Assembly: GCA_049115695.1 (NCBI GenBank) | Contig: JAGDZR010000026.1 | Span: 1 to 35,946 of the forward strand | DNA length: 35,946 nt | From: JAGDZR01 sp049115695 | GTDB taxonomy: Bacteria; Bacteroidota; Bacteroidia; Cytophagales; Cyclobacteriaceae | Reading direction: 5' to 3' | Part shown: positions 7,864 through 19,800 of the stretch, one piece after another | How the letters are laid out: every line of letters begins with the position of its first letter | Numbering within the stretch: position 1 is the first letter of the stretch | Notes under the pieces: model-generated | What the model was told of the DNA's origin: nothing | The model's database searches: none | The model's input: the letters and a program-made list of their open reading frames with translations, nothing else | Translations under genes and position numbers: made by a program

Positions 7864-10800
7864 GCAGATATTTTTTCCAGACATTTTTTTCTTTCGCTTT
7901 AATAGTTACTGCTCAGGCACAAAGTAGCTATCAGTTATTTGCTCCGACCGGGGACGGTAATTCTGATTCCTTCTATGCAGCAGACTCATCTATGGTCTAT
8001 AGCAATACTGATGTTACAGGTACCATTGAACCACTTTCAAGTTCAATTGATTTTGGGTACTTCTATGGATCAAATGATGAGGCATCTCTTGTTTCACCAA
8101 GCTCATATTTTTTGTACAATTTGAATTCAAATTGGTCTGTTCAAAAAACAACATTGTTTAGAGAAACGACACTAACAGAGACAGATTTTAATTCGCTTTC
8201 AGATGAAGCACTTTATGATGCTTTCAAGGCGGGTAACAATCAAGCTGAAAGCAAAATCGGCTTGTCCGTTGGTCAGGTGATTGCATTTATGACCAATGAT
8301 GGTGATCCCACCAATACACGAGTAGGATTGATATTGATTGAAGAAATACAAGGGACCTTTAATGTTGGTGATTTCATCAGGTTTAAGATAAAGGATGAGC
8401 CGATGCTTCCCTTCATCACCACCTGGCAGACCACCACAGCAAGCGAAAGTATTACCATCCCAACAACAGGAACAGGATATGACTATACCGTCAACTGGGG
8501 AGATGGTACCGTTGAAACAGGATTTACCGGAGACGCTTCTCATACCTATGTCTCGGCAGGCACTTATACAGTTTCGGTTACGGGTGATTTTCCGAGGATC
8601 TACTTTAATGATGGAAATGAAGGACAGGATAATGATAAAATTAAGTCGATTGAGCAATGGGGAGATATTTCTTGGTCTAGTATGAATAAGGCATTTAAAG
8701 GGTGTTACATCTTAGTCTACAATGCAACTGATTCTCCTGATCTCCTAAATGTAACTGACATGACTGGTATGTTTCGGTTATCCAGTTTAAATGGAGCTGA
8801 TCTTAACAATTGGGATGTAAGTACAGTAACTAATATGAGTCATATGTTCCAAAGGGCAGTGAACTTTTCTGGAGATATTAGTGACTGGGATGTTTCTAAT
8901 GTCACCGAAATGGGGGCGATGTTTAATTCAGCTAGAGATTTTAATTCAGACATCAGTGGCTGGAATGTAAGCAAGGTTACAAGTCTAGGATATACATTTA
9001 ATGGAGCGACTTCATTTAATATTGACTTGAGTGCCTGGGATGTCTCATCAGTCACATACATGGGATCTGTTTTTGCAGGGGCTTCTGCTTTTAATCAGGA
9101 CATAAGTTCCTGGGATGTTTCGAACACAACAGACATGGGTTGGATGTTTAGAGAAGCGACCGCATTTGATCAAGATTTGTCTAATTGGAATATTGGAGAT
9201 GTTACAACTCTTGATTTAATGTTCGAAAATTCAAGCATGTCACAATCCAATTACGACCAAACCCTCGAAGGTTGGTCCCGACTTGATCCTGGAGAAACAC
9301 AGATTCCAACAGGACTTACCCTAGGCGCTACAGGACTTGAATTCTGTGAAAGCGCAGATGCACGCCAGCGCCTGATCGACGACTATGGCTGGACTTTTTC
9401 CGGAGATGATTTTGCCTGTGATGGACTGGTGGCTTACTACCCCTTGAATGGCAATGCCAATGATTCCACAGATAATAATAATGATGGAATTCTTGGAGAT
9501 GGAACTACTCCATCTACTTATCCAACCCTTTCTACTGATAGATTTGGTAATGCAAATAGTGCTTTTGATTTTGATGGGGCGGATGATTACATTGAAGTTG
9601 CATATTCAGCGAACCTGAATAGCGACGAATTTACAGTAAGTGTATGGGTTAAACCTGATGGTAATCCAAGTAATACTGGTAGCATTTACTCTTCACGAGA
9701 TTCGTTTAAAGGTTATATGGCATATAATTCATTCGACACAGAATGGAAATGGACGAATCATTTTGGAACAGGGGGTGAGTATCAGGGTATTTCAGGAAAT
9801 CCTGTTGAACAAAACGCTTGGGTACATTTGGTATTGAAATATGATGGTAGTGAATCTTCCATTTATGAAAATGGAAAACTAGTTTCATCTCTGCCAGTTA
9901 CGATAACTAAAAACACGGTGCAATCTTTTTTAATAGGGGCTGGAGCCAATGAAGGTCCAATGAATTTCTTTTTCCCTGGATCTATTGATGACATCAGAGT
10001 TTACGATCGCGCCCTTAACACCTCCGAAATTCGGGATCTCTATTACGAAGGAGGTTATAGCCCTCCAGCGGAAATTGCCGTATCCGATGCAGATGGTAAT
10101 GACTACAGTGGCGTGGTGATTGGCACCCAGGTATGGATGGGAGAGAATATGGCAACTACCAAGTACAATGATGGAACAACTATTCCTAAAGTAACAGACA
10201 ACACCGCATGGAGCAATCTGACAACACCTGGTTATGCCTGGTACGACAATGATTCTGCCACGAATGCACCCACCTATGGTACCTTGTACAACTGGTATGC
10301 AGTTGAAACCGGTGAACTGTGCCCAACCGGATGGCATGTGCCATCCGATACTGAATGGACAACCTTGGAGGATTACTTGATTGCAAATGGCTACAATTAC
10401 GATGGTACAACCAGTGGTAATAAGTTAGCCAAATCTATTTCCACCTCAGCTGGTTGGTCAGCTAGCGGAGTTGAAGGTACTATTGGGAATTCTGACTTTC
10501 CAGCTAAGCAAAACGCTTCGAGTTTTGGTGCTGTGCCCGGTGGTTTTCGTTGGGGAGATGGCACATTTACAGGGTTAGGATCTAATACATTGTGGTCAAC
10601 ATCTACCGAAAGTAGTTCTTCCAATAACTGGGGTCGCTACATGCAAAACAATCAAACCTATGTGGATAGAAGTTCCAACGATAAGAACATAGGTATGTCC
10701 ATCCGCTGTATTCGGGATCAGGCTGTCCGCACAGCTACGAACATCACATCCTTTGCTTTACCTGGAACGGTAGGGGCTGTTGAAATCGACTCCACCAATC

Positions 10801-13800
10801 ACAACATCACGATCGTAGGGTTAGTGACCAGTGATTCCATAGCACCGACCATTGCACTTTCTGGAGGAGCAAGTATTGCTCCAGCGTCCGGGATTGTACA
10901 AGATTATTCTAGTCCTGTGACCTATACCGTTACCGCCGAGGATGGCAGCACCACTCAGGAATGGACAGTTTATGCTTCAAAGTCGGAGGGCTTAGTTGCC
11001 TATTATCCACTGGATGGTAATGCTAATGACTCAACAGGGAATGGTAATGATGGTACGGTCTACAATGCCGTCGATTCTACCGATCGATTCGGCATGGCCG
11101 ATAACGCGTACTACTTCGATGGTGTAGATGACTATATCGATATGGGCAATGTTAATGACATGAGCACAGGAGACTTTAGTATAGTGGCATGGATAAACAG
11201 AGATGAGGGTGGTATCACCAATGCACGAATAGTATCCAAAGGAGCAGGAAATGACGCAACCGCCGGATATAGTCTTTTTGGTTCCGAAAGCAATATCAGC
11301 TTTATCGTAGGGAATGGCACGACGCGCCAGTCAATTAATACCACTTTCAGTCATTCAGAATGGACCCAGTTGGTCGGCGTGAGATCAGGCGGGACTATAT
11401 CGATTTACCGCAACGGTGAGTTTGTCCTTCAGGGAACTGGGGTGTCCGAATCACTTTCCACAAGTGCAAGTTTTTTTATTGGAGACAATGATGGACAGAG
11501 TACACCATTTCCCGGATTGATAGATGATGTACGTGTATACAACCAAGCATTGAGTGCGGACGATATTGCTACACTCTACACCGAAAACAACTGGGGTACC
11601 CCCATCCTGCACAGTACACACCCCAATGCTGCTGTTCCTGGTAATCAGATAAGACTCTATGGCAAGCATTTCGATGAGCCAAATACAGTGGTCTCGTTTG
11701 ATGGCACAGTAGTAACGCCTGACTCTACATTGCACAATGTGGCATATTTGACTGTTCCGAATATAGGCCATGGACCTGCTGAGATCACAGTAATCAATGA
11801 TTTTGGTGCTTCCGGAGATATTGACTTTACCGTTGTTAGGGAAGGGCATGGTGGTTACTTTGGTGAGCAGAATATAGTTTCTAGTGCTGATGGAGCGATA
11901 AGTGTATTCGGCATAGACATGGATGGTGATGGAGATACAGATGTTTTGACTGCATCATATATTGATGATAAAATAGCCTGGGTTGAAAATGAGGGTGATG
12001 GCTCTTATTCTGAGCATATAATTTCGACATTAGCGGATGGTGCCAAATCCATCTTTGCTATTGATTTGGAAGGTGATAATGATATCGATGTATTTAGCGC
12101 AAATCAAACAGACAACAAAGTTATTTGGTTTGAAAATGACGGATCTCAGAATTTTACAGCTCGAATAATATCAGATACGGTTGACAATGCACATAGTGTT
12201 TATGTAGCTGATATGGATGGAGATGGTGATCTGGATCTTCTAAGTGCTGCTCGAGATGCAAATGAAATAACATGGTATGAAAATAATGGCTCTCAACAAT
12301 TCAGTTCGCACCTTGTAAGTGATATGATCTTAGGAGCAGTTGGTGTATTTGCTGACGATCTTGATGGAGATGGGGATATGGATATTTTAAGCGCTGCTTT
12401 CAGTGATAATACTGTTTACTGGCATATAAATGACGGAAATCAGAATTTCACATTGCAAAGTGTAGGGTCACTTAATAGAGCTGAATCTGTAAGAACAGCT
12501 GATTTCGACAAGGATGGTGATCTGGACGTTGTTGCCGCAGGTGGGTCATCTGGAGGAATGGCCTGGTTTAGGAACGACGGAACTCAAAATTTTAGTAAGG
12601 TTTTGATTGATAATACATTGGTCGGTCGCTCTGCCTACCCCGCAGACCTTGATGGAGATGGAGACCTGGACGTATTAAGTGCTTTTCCGAACGATGACAT
12701 GGTTGCATGGTTTGAAAATGTTGAAGGAGAAATTATGACAACTTCTAAAATTATCACCATCTCAGCAGACGCGGCATTTCATACCTATGCAATTGATTTG
12801 GATAATGACGGTGATTTGGATGTCTTAAGTGCTTCTATTGATGACGATAAAATCGCCTGGTACGAAAACCAATCCTTTGATGAATCCGGCCTGGTTGCCT
12901 TTTATCCATTCAGCGGTGATGCGAACGATTCTTCTGAGTACGCTAATCATGGTACCGAAACAGGTGGAGTATCCCTTGCTACGGATCGGTTTGGAGCATC
13001 CAATAGTGCTTATGACTTTAATGGCACAGATGCCTACCTGGACATGGGCAATGTCAATGATTTTACTACAGAAGACTTTACAGTTAGCGCCTGGATCAAT
13101 CGGGATGAGGGCGGCATCAGCAATGCAAGAATAGTATCCAAGGGAGCCGGGAATGATGACCTGGCTGGATATGCCTTATACGGCTCTGATACACAGGTGT
13201 ATTTTGCCATCAGTAAAGGAGATGGAAGTACAAGACCATTTGCTACCAGCGAAATCAATCACTCGCTTTGGAATCACCTGGTAGGCGTAAAGGACGGTAA
13301 TGGATTAAAGCTGTATGTAAATGGGGTGTTGGCTGACAGTGTCGAAGGACTAACAGAGACCATCACCAATGCTTCCAAATTATTAATCGGTGAAAATGAT
13401 GGGCAGAGCACATTGTTTCCTGGCTTGATCGATGATGTCCGGATTTATGATCGAGCGCTTTCTGAATCAGAAATATTTGATCTCTATACTAAAGAGGTGC
13501 CACCCCTCACTATCGCTAGCATCTCGCCCACCTCTGGTCCGATTGGCACGCTGGTCACCATTACCGGTACGAACCTAAGAAACTCGAGTCTTCAAATTGC
13601 AGGCACACAATTACTGGAAATCTCCAATGACGGCACCACCCTGATAGGTTTTGTGATGCCTGGTACTACTTCTGGTGCAGTAGATGTAACCACCACAGGC
13701 GACTCGGCGAGAAGCGCGGAAAGCTTCACAGTCACCATCCCGTCACCGAACGCCGCGCTTCAACTAGGTGCTGATATCGATGGGGAAGCACCAGATGATC

Positions 13801-16800
13801 GTTCTGGTTATTCCGTCAGTATAGCCGCCGATGGTCAAACATTGGCTATTGGTGCTTTTGATAATGATGGTGCCGGCAATAACGCTGGCCATGTACGAGT
13901 CTACAAAAACACTGAAGGGAGCTGGGCTCAAGTTGGATCTGATATTGATGGAGAAGCGGCAAGTGATAATTCAGGACTTTCCGTCAGCTTATCAGCGAAT
14001 GGTCAAACACTGGCAATTGGCGCATATGAAAATGATGGTAATGGAACAAACGCAGGCCATGTACGGGTCTATGAAAACAATGGCGGCACCTGGACACAAG
14101 TCGGAGCTGATATTGACGGTGAAGCTGCGGTTGATAATTCTGGTTTTTCGGTAAGTCTATCAGCCGATGGGCGAACCCTGGCTATCGGTGCAGTTTATAA
14201 TAATGGAACAGGTGCAGATGCGGGTCATGTACGGGTCTATGAAAACACAGCCGGCACCTGGATGCAAGTTGGTACTGATATAGATGGGGAAGCGGCAGGT
14301 GATAATTCAGGCTGGTCGGTAAGTCTTTCCGCCGATGGGAAAACGGTCGCCATTGGTGCTATATATAATGATGGAACAGCTACCAACGCAGGTCATGTAC
14401 GGGTTTATGAAAACAATGCCGGCTCCTGGATGCAAGTCGGAAATGATATTGATGGCGAAGCGGCAGATGATGAATTAGGTTATTCGGTCAGTTTATCCGC
14501 CGATGGGCAAACACTGGCTATTGGTGCTAGGTATAATGATGGAACAGACAGTAATGCTGGCCATGTACGGGTCTACGAAAACATTGCAAGCAACTGGACG
14601 CAAGTCGGAAATGATATTGACGGAGAAGCGGCAGGCGATCAATTTGGTTATTCAGTTAGTCTATCATCCAATGGACAAACGTTGGCCATCGGTGCTATGC
14701 AAAATGATGGTACATCTAATAATGCGGGCCATGTGCAAGTCTATGAAAATAACGTCGGTACCTGGACACAAATTGGAAATGATATTGATGGAGAAGCAGG
14801 AGGTGATAATATGGGTTGGTCAGTAAGCCTATCAGCAGATGGGCAAACGCTGGCAATTGGAGCTTATCGAAATGATGGCAATGGTAATGCCGCGGGCCAT
14901 GTGCGGGTTTACTCTCTAGAACAGGTCAATAACCTCCCCGTAATTACGGCTTCACAGAGCTTTGACCTTGCCGAGAATGCAGCCAATGGCACAAGTGTAG
15001 GTACCGTTGTGGCAACCGATGCAGACGATGGGACGACCTTTAGCAGTTGGTCGATTGTATCAGGCAATGACACTGGTGTATTCGCGCTGGATGCCACTAC
15101 GGGTGTATTGACTGTAGTAGATAATGCTGACCTGGACTTTGAGACTACAGTTGCGTATAGCCTGATCCTGACTGTCAGCGATGGAGATAGCACTTCGGCA
15201 CAGGAGACAGTCACGATCAACATCACAGATGTCAATGATAATACCCCAGTGATCTCTGCTTCACAGAGTTTTGACCTGGCCGAGAATGCAGCCAATGGCA
15301 CAAGTGTAGGTACCGTTGTGGCAACCGATGCAGACGATGGGACGACCTTTAGCAGTTGGTCGATTGTATCAGGCAATGACGCTGGTGTTTTTGATTTAAA
15401 TACCACTACGGGTGTATTGACTGTAGTAGATAATGCTGACCTGGACTTTGAAACTACTGTTTCGTATAGCCTGACCCTGACTGTTAGCGATGGTGATAGC
15501 ACTTCGACACAGGAGACCGTCACGATCAACATCACAGATGTCAATGATAATACCCCAGTGATCACCACTTCACAGAGTTTTGACCTGGCCGAGAATGCCA
15601 CCAATGGTACTAGTGTAGGAACAGTTGTTGGATCTGATGCAGACGATGGGACGACCTTTAGCAGTTGGGCGATTGTATCAGGCAATGACGCTGGTGTATT
15701 TGATTTAAATGCCACTTCGGGCGTATTGACTGTAGTAGATTATGCTGACCTGGACTTTGAGACCACAGTTGCGTATAGCCTGACCCTGACTGTCAGCGAT
15801 GGTGATAGCACTTCGGCACAGGAGACAGTCACGATCAACATCACAGATGTCAATGATAATACCCCACTGATCACCACCTCACAGAGCTTTGATCTGGCCG
15901 AGAATGCAGCCAATGGCACAAGTGTAGGTACCGTTGTGGCAACCGATGCAGACGATGGGACGACTTTTAGCAATTGGATGATTGTATCAGGCAATGACGC
16001 TGGTGTATTCGGCCTGGATGCCACCACGGGTGCATTGATTGTAGTAGATAATGCTGACCTGGACTTTGAGACCACAGTTTCGTATAGCCTGACCCTGACT
16101 GTCAGCGATGGAGATAGCACTTCGACACAGGAGACAGTCACGATCAACATTACAGATGTTAATGATAATACCCCACTGATCACCACCTCACAGAGCTTCG
16201 ACCTGGCCGAGAATGCAGTCAATAGCGCGAGCGTAGGTACCGTTGTGGCAACCGATGCAGACGATGGGACGACCTTTAGCAGTTGGTCGATTGTATCAGG
16301 CAATGACGCTGGTGTTTTTGATTTAAATACCACTACGGGTGTATTGACTGTAGTAGATAATGCTGACCTGGACTTTGAGACCACAGTTTCGTATAGCCTG
16401 ATCCTGACTGTCAGCGATGGTGATAGCACTTCGGCCCAGGAGACAGTCATGATCAACATCACAGATGTCAATGATAATACCCCAGTGATCACTACTTCAC
16501 AGAGCTTTGACCTGGCCGAGAATGCCACCAATGGTACTAGTGTAGGAACAGTTGTTGCATCTGATGCAGACGATGGGACGACCTTTAGCAGTTGGGCGAT
16601 TATATCAGGCAATGACGCTGGTGTATTCGATTTAAATGCCACTACGGGTGTATTGACTGTAGTAGATAATGCTGACCTGGACTTTGAGACCACAGTTGCG
16701 TATAGCCTGACCCTGACTGTTAGCGATGGTGATAGCACTTCGACACAGGAGACAGTCACGATCAACATCACAGATGTCAATGATAATACCCCAGTGATCA

Positions 16801-19800
16801 CTGCTTCACAGAGCTTTGACCTGGCCGAGAATGCCACCAATGGTACTAGTGTAGGAACAGTTGTTGCAACTGATGCAGACGATGGGACGACCTTTAGCAG
16901 TTGGTCGATTGTATCAGGCAATGACGCTGGTGTTTTTGATTTAAACGCTACTACCGGTGAATTGACAGTGATCGATAGTACCAACCTGGATTATGAAACC
17001 ACCACTTCCCACTCTTTAACCTTGACTGTGAGTGATGGAGATAGTACATCCGCTGAAACGATAGTTACCGTCAATGTTCTTGATATAGACGAACTAAACG
17101 ACAGCACTGATATAACCTCTTTCGTCATTGCGAGTGGCGATGGTCATCCTGAGCCTGTCGAAGGAACCATCGACACCAGTTCCCACACCGTCACCGCAAC
17201 TGTTCCCTACGGCACCAGTCTGACTAGTCTGGCACCAACGATTACAGTTTCAACAGGAGCAACCATTAACCCTGAGAGCGGTTCATCTCTTGACTTCACC
17301 ACCGCTCAGACCTACACCGTCACCGCCCAGAATGGTGAAGCGCAAGACTGGACCGTTACCATCACCAATGTTGATAACGACAGCACTGATATTTTATCCC
17401 TTAGTCACCCTGAACTTGTTTCAGGGTCTCTTAACATCGATGCAAGTGCACATACCATATCTGCTACTGTGTCTGACGGTACAGATTTAGCCACTCTTGC
17501 ACCAACGATCACAGTTTCAACAGGAGCAACCATTAACCCTGAGAGCGGAACAGCCCAGGACTTCTCTTCAGCAGTCACCTACATGGTTACCGCTCAAAAC
17601 GGTGATACTCAGGATTGGACGGTGACTGTTGTCCTTGCCGAAGAACTTAACGACAGTACCGATATCGCCTCATTCGTCTTTGCGAGTGGCGATGGTCATC
17701 CTGAGCCAGTCGAAGGAACCATCGACACCAGCTCCCACACCGTCACAGCAACAGTACCCTACGGCACCAGTCTGACTAGTCTGGCACCAACGATTACAGT
17801 TTCAACAGGAGCAACCATTAACCCTGAGAGCGGAACAGCCCAGGACTTTTCGTCCACCGTCACCTACACCGTAACAGCTGAAAATGGCGACAAACAAGAG
17901 TGGTTGGTTGAAGTAATTGCTGAATTGAATGGCGAAGCAGATATCCTTAGTTTTTCAACTTCCAATGAACTGCAGGAAGCAACCATAAATACAGGAAACA
18001 AGTCAGTTGAAGTTTACTATGCTCAGGGAGCTGATGTTGCAGAGGTCATAACCACTTTCAGTCTTTCTTCAGGGGCGGAGTTGAGGTTGGAAGGAAAAAC
18101 TCAGATCAGTGATTCATCAATTATTGATCTAACGGATACTGTTGTCTATTATGTAGTTGCAGAAAATGGTATTGACAGTACGGAATGGTTGATCAGTGCT
18201 ACTTTTGCTGTCCCTGACAACAACGCTCCTTCTTCAATTTCACTTTCTGCTGATAGTGTTTACGAAGAACAAACCCCGGGCACCTTAATAGGTCTCTTCA
18301 CAACTGAAGATGCAGATACAGAGGATACCCATAGTTATGCCCTTGTAACAGGCGAAAACGATGATCACAATTTGTTCTTTGACATAAAAGGCGATTCGTT
18401 AGTCACCAAACTCAAGCTGGATTTTGAAAATGAGATCAATCCTTATATAATACTTGTTCAAACAAGCGATGGAAAAGGCGGGGTATATAAGCAAAGCTTT
18501 GAAATCCGCATCATCGACATCAATGAAGATGGTAACAATGAACCCATTACCATTTTGCTATCCAATAATGAATTAATCGAAAACAGTGGGCCAGATGCCA
18601 TGGTCGGATTGCTGGAGACCATTGATCCTGATGGAAGCAGTGATGCCCATAGTTATGAGTTAACTGCCGGAGGAGAGGAATTCAAAGTGGTAGGCGATAC
18701 GCTCAAGTCCAAAGTGGATTTTGATTTTGAGACAAAGCAGAGTTATCAGGTTACGGTGAGGTCAACAGATGCTGGTCAGGCGTCAGTCGACAAAACTTTC
18801 ATCATCAACATTATTGATGAGCAGGAGGGGTCTGTCAACAATCCGCCAACAGCTATCATACTGTCAAATGTCAATATCCCGGCAAGTGGAGGTGAAGGGT
18901 TTGAAGTTGGCGAATTTGTTACAATAGATGCGGATGTTAATGATATTCATCGGTACACCATATTGGAAGGAACAGATGAGTTTGATGTGTCCCAGTCGGG
19001 CGTGTTGACCACCAGGTCAAACCTGGAAGGAAGTACCTATGCCATCAGAGTTGCGAGTTCAGACGGTGTATCCACCCTCGAAAAAGATTTTGTGATTGCC
19101 GTAACATCAACGCAAGAGATAACCTCCGATTTTGAAGCCATAGTAAACGAGAAAGGTAAGCGACAGGAAAATTATCGAATCATTGCAGTGCCGTTAAAGA
19201 CTGTTGGACTCGGAGCATTTTTCAAAGGTTTTGATGTAGAGAACCTCAACAAGACCTGGCGAATATTGAAATATACCACTGGTCAGGGGCACGAAGATCT
19301 TGAGGGAGGTGCTTCCTTAAAGGCCGGAGAGGGCTACTGGTTTGCCTCCGATCAGGAAATCGATTTTGAAATTCCTAAGGGTAATAAATGGGCGAGTCTT
19401 AATGAGGACGGGCAATTTGAGCTGACACTCAGTGAGGGTTGGAACATGATTGGGAATCCGTTTTTTGAAGACATTGACTGGGCGGCCGTGGTTGAGTGGA
19501 ATATCGCGCAAGGGAATGTTGAGAGGGAAGACTTTACCTACCAGGATGCTGCGTATGATCAGGTGGTCACCTACAATGGAGGTTGGAGCAATACCCGTGA
19601 ACTAAAAAAATTCCAGGGCGGATTTTTGAAAATGAATAGGGCGGTAACAATACATATACCTAAGCAAGGATTTGCGAGTAATGGCAGAGTTGGAGATGTA
19701 TCCATGGGGTATGTAAGAAATAATCAAGATTGGCAATTGAGCATACACATGGCTTATGGACTCAGAAGTACCAATTTATCTGGAATAGGGATGCACCAGG

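Noticed and set aside
14909..16984. Long minus-strand open frames (268 and 414 codons) with repeating protein sequence
   Set aside because: They are exact shadows of the cadherin repeats, repeating with the same 309-base period; the plus strand carries clear calcium-binding motifs and a continuous gene.
14951..17113. Regularly spaced repeats that could suggest a CRISPR array
   Set aside because: The period is 309 bases, the whole unit is conserved rather than short repeats with unique spacers, and it is protein coding.
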